Below the pieces are notes generated by a model. It saw only the letters and a program-made list of their open reading frames with translations. It searched no databases and was not told the origin of the DNA. This document shows, one piece after another, positions 24,100 to 34,417 of a DNA stretch of 64,000 nt. Every line of letters starts with the position of its first letter. The stretch's first letter is position 1. The position numbers and the translations under genes are program-made. The stretch comes from Dryococelus australis (Eukaryota > Arthropoda > Insecta > Phasmatodea > Phasmatidae), in the NCBI GenBank assembly GCA_029891345.1, contig CM057009.1:209864709-209928708 (forward strand), read 5' to 3'.

Positions 24100-24775
24100 C
24101 ATATGAATCAAATGCAGATCTTTAAGCAAGGTATTACTTTTCCCATCGACATCAGTGTGGAAGACATGATGGTTTCATATGAATCGTAACAAGGGGACTT
24201 TTTCCAAACACCATACAGTTCAACTAGCCCAGTCCATCTAATTGTGGGAAAAAACATGCATCGTCCATGTTTAGGAGGAACCCAACAGTTTTGGTTTAAC
24301 CTGTACTCAGAATCTCTACAGCAGCTTCGGTACCAGTGCTTGGCCAAAATTCTGCAAGAAATTGATGGTATGCTGTATTTCCCATTCAGCAAAAATAATA
24401 AAGTTGTTCTACCCGAAAAGGTAAATCAGAACTCCCTATTTGTTTTTGACGACATGGCATCTGAGAAGCAGTTGTATATGCAGCGATACTTTTTCATGGG
24501 GTGACATTTGTCGGTGTATTGGTTTTACATATGCCAAACTTTTTCAAGCATAGCATAATTAATCCTGCCCGATAAAGCTATTTTTTTTTGTTATATTCCA
24601 AATTGACAATTTGAATCGACGTTAAGTTAATTTGGGTTACATATAATCAGGATTTAATTCTGAAATCTTAACGTTTATATGGTCAAGTTGGAAATACCTG
24701 CACAATTTTCAGGATATGTCTAAAGATGTCGCACTAAAGGCAAGTATCGCCGCAGTTTCGACCAGTTCATTATCG
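24100..24775 (+). pseudogene. Polinton/Maverick packaging ATPase remnant, copy A
   Basis: The + strand frame at 24244-24504 contains a Walker B-type segment 'LFVFDDMASEKQ' followed by 'MQRYFFMG', as in FtsK/HerA-type DNA-packaging ATPases of Polinton elements. After frameshifts come 'YWFYICQTF' (about 24515-24545) and the C-terminal motif 'GKYRRSFDQF' at 24739-24768. The same C-terminal motif ends the ATPase of copy B on the other strand. The Walker A loop was not identified. In intact elements this enzyme would drive genome packaging; several breaks rule that out here. Confidence 0.75.
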
Positions 24776-25439
24776 TTCATAAACATGAGCTATACATTTC
24801 GAAGTTCGGGCCCAGAGGCTATAAATGCATAAGTTATCTGCTTTACATCTGCCGGTGATGGAATAGTATTGGCGGTAAATGCATTAAGATTGTGGGTGTG
24901 CCGAAACTTGTTGGATATGGGCAACCATGGCTTACAGACCATAAAACATTTCTGAAACGATAGTGCAGCCGGTAACCGAAAAATGTGCTGACGTGAGTAC
25001 CAAAAACATCATGTTCTGTAAACCACAAGGTATCCCTATGGGCACAGTAGCTTTGCGAATCAATATTTATGATAACTGAAGACTGCATAGCTGGCAAACT
25101 TATCAAAATTGGCCAGACAATGAAAAAACTATGTATATGACCACAGTTGGCACAGATGTTGGAGCCATGTTCGGGGACAGTATGAATGTATTTCGTGATG
25201 CTTAAAGTTGCGATACATCGAATTTTGGCTAAGACTAATTTATATGCAAAAACTGTGTCTCAACATGAGAATTTTTACACTGCCAAATATTATGCTCTAA
25301 TTAATAGATTACCTCCCAAAATGGTCGAAGACATAAAGAACATTAGTCCCACCATTTCTCCGAATACCTGGGCTCCTATCATGATACAACAAAACTGTGT
25401 GTAAATACATCCTACTGCTCTACAGAAACCAGTTCCGAA
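24776..25439. other. Interior of Polinton copy A, gene identity unclear
   Basis: A 72-residue + strand frame at 25186-25404 lies between the ATPase and later remnants and probably derives from the element, but I cannot match it to a named Polinton protein. The expected adenovirus-type protease motifs were not seen. Confidence 0.3.
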
Positions 25440-25870
25440 TGTTAATCCATCGCCACCCACGAATATTATGTTTGTCTATATCCTGCCACCACATACATTG
25501 ATTATGTTTGTGGAAGCGAAATGGAAATGGACGTCGTCTTCAAAGGCAAATTTTTTTTACCATCTAGTATGATGGCTGATGTATTAGGACTAATACAATA
25601 CATGATTGAGAATATGTGCGGTAAATATTTAAAGGCTGAAGGAATTCAAATGGAGTGAGATGGGAATATGTAAAAACGCTTAAAAGCAATTACCTTACAA
25701 AATGTAAGACTTGATAATATGCAGCAGTTTGTTCCTTCTGTTGAAGTGAAGAAGGAATCAAATACCGAGCCTAACACCAAGAGAAAACAAAAGCTGCTTC
25801 CACAGAAGAAACAAGAAAAACAACCATTGCCCTATCAATTTTAAATGCACGAAGGTGACAACAAATGCTC
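25440..25870 (+). pseudogene. Possible structural-protein fragment of Polinton copy A
   Basis: A + strand frame reads 'MEMDVVFKGKFFLPSSMMAD' followed by VLGL, and further on is Lys/Gln-rich (about 25755-25840). The pattern of a short beta-strand-like segment followed by 'LA..LGF' is seen in uncharacterised proteins encoded next to Polinton ATPases in arthropods. This is recall, not alignment. No intact frame remains. Confidence 0.25.
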
Positions 25871-26091
25871 GAAGCACATACCTTCGTGATTATTTGACTT
25901 CGTATACAGCACACTTTAACTGATAGTAATTCTGGCATGTACAGATAAAATAAAAAGTGGTTTTTGTATCAAAGTTTTTTCTGCCGAACGATTTTACACA
26001 TATATGTGAAAAAGTCATTGTAGCATACTGGGCCTTTAATTTACTGTAATACATACTTAAATCTGAACCTATAATGTATTAACATGAATCA

Positions 26092-26289
26092 TTGGCACTG
26101 TACAAAATACTATTTAAACATATGAATCCACGTTTCACATACAACGTCACTGCCGGTAATAACTATAAAGATGAAACTCAGCAAAAATCTAGCGTTCCTT
26201 CTGAGTTGTTTACAGAAGTAGAAGTATATGTTGGTTCTGGTCTACAGATGAAGAAACTAGAATACAACAGACTCCCGGAATACATTTAA
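26092..26289 (+). other. Unassigned 65-residue frame in Polinton copy A
   Basis: The frame lies between the putative structural fragment and the integrase on the same strand. No domain is recognised; it may be a piece of an element gene that has lost its frame. Confidence 0.2.
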
Positions 26290-26329
26290 TGGAATAAAAT
26301 AAATTAACTTGTGCTGTGCTTACAGCTGC

Positions 26330-26740
26330 ATTGCTTTACAGTGGGCAGGAAATAATTCCCAAATGAACAAAACTACTTATATTCTCAAGGGATTGAATGA
26401 AAATGTGTTGTGCGCAGTGCGTAAACTTCATGGATCTGCAAGACAAAACTGTTGAAGGTAAAAGAAGCTGTGTTAGTACAGGAGACACAACGCAGGCTGA
26501 TTTAATCGATAGTATACCTTACACCCATGCGAATAAAGGCATAAAATGCCTGCGACTACAATCGATTGCTACAGCAAATATGTGTTGACCATACCTGTTA
26601 AAACGAAGAATGGTAAAGATGTAGCTTCCGAAATGGCTATTGTTTAAGGTAATAGGGGAATAGTGGACCTCTGAAAACTTAGTCTGATTTGATCAAGAAT
26701 TCTACAATCCTGAAATTCAAGCCGTAATGACGACTGTATG
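26330..26740 (+). pseudogene. Polinton/Maverick integrase remnant, copy A
   Basis: Pieces of a retroviral-type (rve) integrase core appear in three frames. 'VRKLHGSARQN' lies near 26412, then 'TQADLIDSIPYTHANKGIK' with the first catalytic-region Asp (26485-26545). 'IDCYSKYVLTIPVKTKNGKD' lies at about 26560-26625, and 'DQEFYNPEIQAVM' at about 26693-26730, beside the second catalytic region. The third catalytic Glu region is lost. The order and wording parallel the minus-strand integrase at 28745-29640. Confidence 0.75.
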
Positions 26741-27261
26741 TTTTCGCCGCCAGTTAAGTCCACCCAGGCAGTGCGGGTAGTCGGAATTTTGGGACTCGAT
26801 GCTGTGAGTGTATTATGTTATGGGTCCAGTGTAAGATATGGAAACTATGCCTTAACTGCGCCTTTAAGCCGCCAATAAATAAATTAAAAATGATATATAA
26901 TAGGCATTTCATACAATCGTTAGTATAAACGAACCGGGTTTTTAGATTTAATTACATAGTCCCTTTATGCAACCGTACACAATAGCATGAATACTCCCAG
27001 TGAAGTTGGCAATGAATTAATAGAAATTGTTCTTACGCATAACATTGTATTTAAAATGTAATATGTAAATTTATGGCTTCTGGAGTTAAGATATGTTTGC
27101 TTTATAAACATAAGAGAGTGAATTTGCCTATCATCAAATGTTGCTTTTCTCAAAATTTCATGATTTTCACTTCGAATAAAGAGAGGCTGTCTAAGTCAAT
27201 GGTAATGCCACATATATGGGAAGGATAAAAAATGAGAAGAGAAGTAAACCATAGGAAGGAA
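26741..27261. other. Intronic DNA between the two Polinton remnants, nothing recognised
   Basis: No coding remains or repeat ends were recognised. Confidence 0.35.
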
Positions 27262-27299
27262 TTTCAAAAGTTCTCGCAGTTTACCGTGAACAGCCTATA
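27262..27299. repeat. Right end of a family-2 MITE (solo end)
   Basis: TTCAAAAGTTCTCGCAGTTT followed by ACCGTGAACAGCCTATA corresponds to the right end of the complete copy at 3575-3814. The matching left end was not found nearby. Confidence 0.65.
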
Positions 27300-27439
27300 A
27301 TTTTGTAGTCAATATGAGTTAACATCAGAGAGTGAAATGCTGTGATGTTGATGACTAGTAAGAAATATTTTTCATGTAAAGTGTTATCAAATTGATAATG
27401 ATTTCTGGTGCGTGACTTGTAAAATAAATATTACTAGAC

Positions 27440-28170
27440 AAGGACAAACCTCCCATGCCACACCTCCAAAAAAGCAATATATTATTCTGCTTCGAGCACC
27501 AGACAACGTCTTTCCATAGACCCAGCCCAGTCTTTCGCCTCCGAGCTTCCCACCCTCCATTCCCCGCATGCCCAGCAAAGTTTCCCTATAACTTCTACTG
27601 AACATTCCTCCGCCAACCTACCCCCTTTCCCAGTGCGGACGGTTTCCCTCCACTATACACTATCCCGAAAAATTATGGCCACCACTTTCCCTCTCCCCCG
27701 CATCTTCAAGGACTCCATGCCACATCAAGTCATATCGTGCAACCGATAATACAACACTCACTGTCCCCTGCCATATGTTAAAAATAAAATACTCCAAATT
27801 CTTATGCCTCAGACTGCTCGAGACCACACATATTTGCCGATTCGCACCTACTTCCTCCAACGCATTGTCGGCAAGGACTAACTCAAGCTCTCATGATGCC
27901 AAGAAAGTGATATATTATTCAACTAACTGCTTCGAACGTCAAACAAAGTCTAACCAAACACCAAGCCAACAATTTTCCCTTTCACGAACTGTCATTTAAC
28001 TTACCACACAGTCACCAATACTAATTGCACACTCCCATCCCCACGATTGTACTCTTGTCCCAGCCCTGTCCACCACGGCAGAGGAACCATTTCCAAATCG
28101 CATTGATAATAATGAATCTTACTTTCTCTCACCTATCCCACTGACGAGAAAACTATTGCTAGTTTGAAGA
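27440..28170. repeat. C-rich block with an internal tandem duplication
   Basis: The + strand is strongly C-rich and G-poor. A phrase around 27470 (AGCAATATATTATTCTGCTT, then CGAGCACCAGACAACGTCTT) recurs in diverged form around 27905 (AAGTGATATATTATTCAACT, then GCTTCGAACGTCAAACAAAG). This implies a unit of roughly 430 bp duplicated head to tail. No coding sequence was recognised. Confidence 0.5.
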
Positions 28171-28744
28171 CTCCCAGCACTGTATACTAACGGTCTGAGA
28201 GCCAAACCCTCAATGCTAAGCCTTGTGTTTATTAAAACAAATTCTAACTCAAACACACCTAGAAAATATATCATAACTCCAATGCATGCGATCTGGAAGA
28301 AATGATACTTCTGAAACATGTGAATACTACATTGTAGTTGAAAAACAAAAAAATAAATAAATTTAACCCAAATATTGATGTTATAAGTCACAAGTCGTAA
28401 TATTATATTTCATCGATTTACACAGGATATGAAATGATTACATATTAAGTGTAGAACAACTTTACAACCATTAACCCAAGAAAAAGAAAATTAACACTGA
28501 GAATTAACAATGCAAATATTTACACTCCTTATGAATCAGAAAATATTAACCAATTACAAAGAATTACATCAATAGTTAAATGTAGTAGATTACTACCCAA
28601 ACATAAGGAATGTTTGCACAATAAATTATGCATTTATTCCCCATCGATATCGATAGGTTTAATAAATGAATAATGCATCAAATATTATTTAAAATATTTT
28701 TATTTAGTATAAAAACAATTTACAAAAAATTGTGATTCAATCTT
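28171..28744. other. AT-rich left flank of Polinton copy B, nothing recognised
   Basis: The composition changes near 28300 to the AT-rich style of the following element. The element terminus, expected as a long inverted repeat, could not be identified. Confidence 0.35.
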
Positions 28745-29640
28745 ATAAGTTCTTGATTTTCACCCATGAGTCATGTGCTTTTGAGAAACCTATCCATCGA
28801 ACCAAGGACACATATTTTTTTTCCTTTTTAATGATTTTATCAATGAAATATTCATTTGGAGAACTGACTTTTTGCAATTTGTGGTCGTAAAAACCACCTC
28901 TTATGGGCTGGCCATCATAGGTTTCAAGGTAATACTCTCTGGGAAATTAGTTTCTAAATGTAAAATTTTAAATATTTCGTACGACTGATTCACCGTAAAT
29001 TTTTTCTCAAAGATTCCTTTCTACTTTGAGATACATATTAAATTATTTACTTTGAACTTTGATTTTCTTTCATCGATTACTTTAACATCATTATACACAG
29101 TTTTCATCAAACTACTATCCATAACTTTTTCGGGCGCCATCTTGATAGTTCTATGATATCTGGAATTATAAAACTGAAGTATTTCAGGTAAAATGTCAAC
29201 CCAAGGCACTATCGATGTGAAATGCTTGTATATTAATTGCTTAATCGATTTATTAAATCATTCCACAGCACTGGTTTTAAGCTCCGAATACATTGTGTAG
29301 TGACTAATACCATATTCGGTCATTAGTTTCCAGAATGATGCACAAAATAATTCAGATCCTCTATTAGTTTGGAGAGAATTTGGCTTTCTCTCTTTCAAAA
29401 TTATCTTCGTTGCATCGGTAACCTGTTTCCCTGTCTTGTTTTTCAAATGCATACCACAACCATACTTTGAATATAAACATCTATTACAGTTAAAATATAT
29501 GTGTATCCCTTATTGTATTTGGAAAGCAATGTAATTTCACACAAATCGGCCTTTAGTAATAACTGGTCTTCTGGGATATCTATTCTTGCAGGAGCATGAA
29601 GTTCATCAGCAATATTATGGAAATTCATTGGTAATATAAC
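28745..29640 (-). pseudogene. Polinton/Maverick integrase with C-terminal chromodomain, copy B
   Basis: On the minus strand the core begins 'LHAPARIDIPEDQLLLKADL' and continues with 'YNKGYTYILTVIDVY', which carries a catalytic-region Asp. 'KNKTGKQVTDATKIILKERK' follows, then 'LQTNRGSELF', where Asn stands where the rve family has its second catalytic Asp. 'SELKTSAVE' retains the third catalytic Glu, and 'EILQFYNSRYHRTIKMAPEK' follows. Near 28745-28910 is a chromodomain-like tail, 'YVSLVRWIGFSKAHDSWVKI'. Frames shift at least three times. Integrases of this type insert Polinton DNA into chromosomes. The missing Asp plus the frameshifts indicate a dead gene. Confidence 0.85.
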
Positions 29641-30295
29641 CGATTTCGCTATATTCTGTAATTATTGAAACAATGATATTTGTATGTGAATTATTCCCGG
29701 ACTCTCTCGAAAGAATGAGAAGTTCCAATCTGTCGACGAATTCATAAGGATTGTTCCAATATACAGGTGAAACCTGATCCCCAACTTCATCTTTATATAT
29801 TCCACTTTCAACAATATCGCTTAATAAATGTAGTTTCGAATGATTTGCATTATCATCTAAACGTTTATTTGCAATTGTTCGACGAATAAGTTTCCTATAC
29901 TTCTCCAAATCGATGTCGGAATAACCATTCGGAACATTTTAAAATAACAAATAAAAAAATGCTTAACTGACATCAGTTACATAATCACCTAATTGAATTC
30001 TATTTTCAGGCAATAAGTAAATTACCGAATCTCCCAGAAACCATATATTTCCATGTCGATAAACACCAAATACTTTATACCTCATAGATGAAGATTGTTT
30101 TATAGCTAAATAATGTTGTGTTAATTGAGTCAGCTTTTTCTTGTTTGTAGGTTCTTCCGATTTAATTTCTATTCGTGTTTCATAAAAAAATATTTAGGAC
30201 ATAATGTAATGTATCCATTCTACTCATAACAGGTTTTAATATTTCTTCATTCGAAACATCCCGTTCCATTTGTATGTAAGACATTTTTCTGTGTT
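29615..30295 (-). pseudogene. DUF8207-like Polinton protein, copy B
   Basis: The minus-strand frame at 29615-29908 begins 'MEKYRKLIRRTIANKRLDDN' and contains 'NNPYEFVDRLELLILSRESG' and 'NNSHTNIIVSIITE'. Upstream, in shifted frames, are 'GNIWFLGDSVIYLLPENRIQ' and a probable start 'MSYIQMERDVSNEEILKPVM' near 30285. This order resembles the family I know as DUF8207, common beside integrase genes in arthropod Polinton-like insertions; the domain name is from memory. Function is unknown. The gene overlaps the start of the integrase. Confidence 0.6.
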
Positions 30296-30329
30296 TACAT
30301 TAATGTTCCAGTATCTATGTACGAATTAA

Positions 30330-30700
30330 GTCATTGGTTTTCTAGCTGGTGTAGTAGATCAATTAGTTTCCGCTTTTTCAATCTTATCGACTTTACTCAT
30401 AAGTGTATATAATTTACTCATAGTTTTAACCCTCAAATTGTTACTAAAATAGTTTATTCAAGATTTCAAATCATCAATTTGCTTTTTCATTTTCATTTGC
30501 ATAGATAAATCAGGTGATTTATTGATCAATTCAATACTTATATATTGCATCATTTTGTCCATTTGTGTATCAAATTATTATGTAATTGTAATGCTTAACA
30601 ATTCATTAATGCCATTTTTTAAATCTTACAAACATTGTTTTGTTCTAGTCTCTATATTTTGCAATGCAGTCATCACATTGGCCAATATTTCCAAAACAAA
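30330..30700 (-). pseudogene. Possible coiled-coil protein remnant, Polinton copy B
   Basis: Translated on the minus strand, the stretch gives a run rich in M, K, L, I, S and N with heptad-like spacing ('MDKMMQYISIELINKSPDLS' then 'KMKKQIDDLKS'). It lies between the ATPase and the DUF8207-like gene, on the same strand. It may be the N-terminal part of the DUF8207-like protein or a separate gene. Confidence 0.3.
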
Positions 30701-30974
30701 CTAATACTAGTAGAAACTTTTGTAATAGTTTCAATTATGTTTAATAATTTATTTTGTATATCGATTGATTGTGATTTAAATACATTTAGTGTAATGGTGT
30801 TTCAGTCTTCCACATAATGTTTATTTGCTACATTTCTATGTTTCACAGCCTTGCCCACATAATGTAATATATGTCCATTCAAATCAAAATTCCCATAATT
30901 ATTTCTCATTAAACATATATTGCAATGATTGCATTTTAAACCGCTATGCCCGAACTTCGAAATTCTCATAATTC

Positions 30975-31230
30975 TTAGTTGGGAAAAAAACTGTCAAATG
31001 CAGACCTATATTTGCCGTTATATATAGTAAGAGGTGGTATAATTACCAGAAAACTGTTTTTGTTTTTCCAACAGTAAAAACACATATCTTTAAACTTTGT
31101 AAATGTCATATCGCCTAAAATTTTATCTTTGTAAGTATGTTGTATATTCATATTGTCCATTTTAAACACAATTAACATTTTTGCATTATTGTGCAAATTA
31201 TCTTTTGGAATGTGTGCATCACTAGTATTG
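30975..31230 (-). pseudogene. Polinton packaging ATPase, C-terminal part, copy B
   Basis: The minus-strand frame contains 'HIPKDNLHNNAKMLIVFKMD', then 'MNIQHTYKDKILGDMTFTKF' and the C-terminal 'NGKYRSAFDSFF'. This is the same order as the end of the ATPase of copy A, whose last motif is GKYRRSFDQF. The Walker A and Walker B regions expected further upstream on this strand are absent. The open frame instead runs into sequence antisense to the capsid-like gene that starts at about 31240. The ATPase is therefore truncated at a junction, not merely frameshifted. Confidence 0.7.
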
Positions 31231-31239
31231 TATTCCACG

Positions 31240-32364
31240 CTGCGGTTCGCACCAAACATCGTCAAATATAAACATGGAGCCACAATATCTTCTTCATTGA
31301 AATCAAGTTTAAAGTTTAGAGGAACAATTAAAAAGACAGCCGACACAACTAATCCAGCAACTACAATAATAGTGAGAAACAGGTTACTTCATTTCATTGA
31401 TAGAATTGCCTATCTGCTCAATGGTGTTTAAATCGACCAATCACGGGATGTTGGAATCACTTCCATGATAAAGCAATATATCTTGGAAACTATAAACAAT
31501 CTTTATACAGGTCTTATGGCTGGGTGGATAAATGCTAATAATGTCAAACTACAAATAAACCCAGGCAGAAAATACAAAGTTGTTATACCCTTAAGTATGG
31601 TACTTGGATTAGCTGAGGACTATAAACTGTAATATTAAATGCTAAACAAGAATTAGTTATTCTACTCGATAACATGCATTTGAATGCTATATATGACATC
31701 GCTAATAACAAGGAAAGTGTAACATTTTAATTAAACAGTGTTGAATGGCTAATGCCACATATTGAAATTAACACTCGTGAATGTGAAAAAGTTTTTTTAA
31801 TATATCGAAAAAAGGAAGAATGTAGATATTGCATTCAGGTCATGCACTTTGAAGACATTTCCAGCCCTATCAACATCACAAAAAATAGTATGGAATGTGA
31901 ATTGATGTTTTTCATTCTGAGAAACCACGATTGGTTGTAATTTGTATTCAAACAAATCGACAAAACAATTTAAAATCTGATAGATCAGTATTCGATAAAT
32001 GTGATATGAAAATATTAAACAGTATCTAAACAGTCAAGCTTATCCCTATGCGATTTAAATGTGAACTTTGGAAATGTTGAATTACTTATTTGCTATAATA
32101 TGTACTCAAAGTTCCAGGAAAATGTATTATAACAAAATCAGATCACCAATTATGGAACCCAATTCATTTAAAACCAGAGGCACATTATTTGTATTTAATG
32201 TAAGCAAACAATATGACACAATTACAAATAGCATAATTTATTCAAGAATTGAAATAATTGTAAATACACCAATTCTAGCAAATTCACACACTTCTGTGTT
32301 GATAATTTATGATAGATTGGCCAGCTATAATGTAAGAGATGTGCTGATGAAGATAATGACTTGA
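31240..32364 (+). pseudogene. Capsid-like protein pseudogene of a Polinton-like element
   Basis: Four + strand pieces lie in order. 31240-31430 contains 'SSLKFRGTIKKTADTTNPAT' and 'RIAYLLNGV'. About 31510-31630 contains 'KVVIPLSMVLGLAEDY'. 31740-31940 begins 'VEWLMPHIEINTRE'. 32068-32364 ends with 'SHTSVLIIYDRLASYNVRDV'. Together they follow the layout of an uncharacterised protein of roughly 400-450 residues that I recall from many insect genomes near Polinton-like genes, and that I suspect is a jelly-roll capsid protein. The fold is an inference. Stops and shifts separate all pieces. Its strand is opposite to the ATPase and PolB around it. Confidence 0.5.
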
Positions 32365-32629
32365 GTCAGTAGACAGCGTGACACAGTATTAACAATATGT
32401 TATGCAATGTGCAAGAATTTCAATCCCCAGAAAAATTTATAATTAAATAATTGGCTATTACTGATATGGAGGAACACGCAATGCTATTCAGCTTCAAAAC
32501 CACCATTCCACTGGAAATATCTAACTCCTAAATACAAGAAAACAAATAGATGGGTAAAAAAACACCACCAGAGTTTAAACTGGGCAACTGGTATCAGAAT
32601 ATTGAAGAGATTTGCAGGCAATACTGGAA

Positions 32630-32634
<5 letters not shown>

Positions 32635-32705
<71 letters not shown>
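32635..32705. repeat. (TA)n microsatellite
   Basis: About 70 bp of uninterrupted TA lies just 3' of the capsid-like remnant. Frames through it encode only alternating Ile-Tyr. Confidence 0.97.
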
Positions 32706-32707
<2 letters not shown>

Positions 32708-33889
32708 TGGAGTTGAGAAAAAACACATTTTGCAAAGAAGTGTGTGGAATGGGAAAGTAACAGATATTCATAAAGAATGAAATTATCCCTCGTTCAAGCA
32801 ATTATGCTAAAAACATACAGATCTAATTCAATGTTTTTCTCTGCAGAGGAAAACTCTAAATTAATGCTAAAATGGTCATTGATCTCTGACTGTGGTGAAA
32901 CAGATTATGATGATTTTGCCCCTGAGTCACCAGCAGATATTATACGAGTGATATTGAATTATTTGGGATGAGTGGAATTTAGCTAATAAATGTATTTGGT
33001 TTGTACAAGCCAATATTTTGTAAAGATGGATCAAGACAAGAACGAGGTCACGAACTCGTGCATACAGAAATCAAAGTGTAAATTGAATATTACCAAGTTA
33101 ATTCCATGTTGGAGTAAATATTTTAGAAAATGTTTTGGAAAGTAACAGTTTTGTTGTTTTGTAAACAAGTCTTTTTTTCCACTTAACTGCTATTTGAGTT
33201 TCTGGAAATTCAAATGTGAAATTTAAAAAAAATATCCAATGTACATTAGAGGGTGAAAAATTGTACTGAGTTAATATCTTGTTAAGATCTGTCAAAATGT
33301 GCGAATACAAGTCTATTATCAGAGAAATGTATTCGCATGTTTACCAGAATGTATAATACAAGTGCAAGACAGTCAAACAGATAGAAATACTACAAATATT
33401 GTCAAAGGGAAGAAATGACGTAAATGTGTCTTTTTGTAAACATCTATTGTTATGAAAACGTACTTTGTAGCAAAATAAATGGTTAACTACTTTTTTATGT
33501 TTTGCTGACTTTATGAATACATTAATTGTAATATTCTTATATTCTGACTACATTATATTAGTTACATACATTCAGCAATAAAGGCTTTAAAGCAATTAAA
33601 TTCTTAAAAGCACATTTAAATCAAATAATGTACTCCAATTTATTCCTAGAATTTACCAATAAAAGGTTGGAACATTTCTATTCCATTCTAGACTTGGAAG
33701 AATATGGATGCAATGATGGCTTTGCTGTGTCGTTTTTTGCTGTAAAATGTTATTAACCCTGTGCAGCATGCGTCGACATGAAAGATAGATGTGCATGATT
33801 AACAGTTCGACTGTGAGTTTTGAATAAAAATTCTGTCAGAAGCAGTTGTCTTGGAGGGATGATTTAATGAGACACCATAAATATGCAAA
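32706..33889. other. Interior of Polinton-like copy B, unassigned
   Basis: Short frames at 32777-32971 (+) and 33098-33310 (-) have protein-like composition but match no family I recognise. They may be small genes of the element. Confidence 0.3.
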
Positions 33890-34055
33890 ACTGCATCACA
33901 ATCAACACCATGTCCTGAGACAGCATCATCACCATCACATGGCACCACACTAGCACAACATGACACCACACTAACACCACATAGACCCACACTAGCATCA
34001 CATGGCACCACACTAGCACCACATGGCACTACACTAGCACTGCAATTGGCTCCTC
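33890..34055. repeat. 21-bp minisatellite related to the palindrome arrays
   Basis: Units near ATGGCACCACACTAGCACCA repeat every 21 bp; the reverse complement GGTGCTAGTGTGGTGCCATG aligns with the palindrome-arm unit GGTGCTAACTGTGGTGCATG apart from a small shift. It lies inside the Polinton remnant, between the capsid-like gene and PolB, and is followed by GCTCCTCAGACAG-type short repeats to about 34100. The Cys-rich frame at 33799-34029 is a by-product. Confidence 0.85.
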
Positions 34056-34417
34056 AGACAGCTCCTAGTTAACTCCTCAGTTAGCTCCTCAGACAGTTCC
34101 TCTGTTGAAATTTCCTGCTCTACCCACTGTATTTCCTTTGATCTAATCAATTATAGACGAATATAATAGTTAGTTTTGCACCAAAAACTATGTTTGGTTT
34201 TGGAGATTATATTGATTATGAGCACACATATTCATTTTTATAAAATATGCAATGAATGTTTTAATCATATCGTTTTAAAAATTAGAGATTAAAATGGTGA
34301 TCTAATGGATTTTGATGGTGCTGATATTGGCGTTGTTTTTGAAATTAAAGATGTTTAAAATATAATTAGTGTAATTTCAGTGGTTGGCACACCGACCACT
34401 GAATTATTCTACTCTTG

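Noticed and set aside
32484..32801. Frames with Ile-Tyr repeats on both strands
   Set aside because: These are translations of a (TA)n microsatellite; the same applies at 56782-56982 and 23584-23775.
33799..34029. 76-residue Cys-rich minus-strand frame
   Set aside because: It is a by-product of the 21-bp array at 33890-34055.
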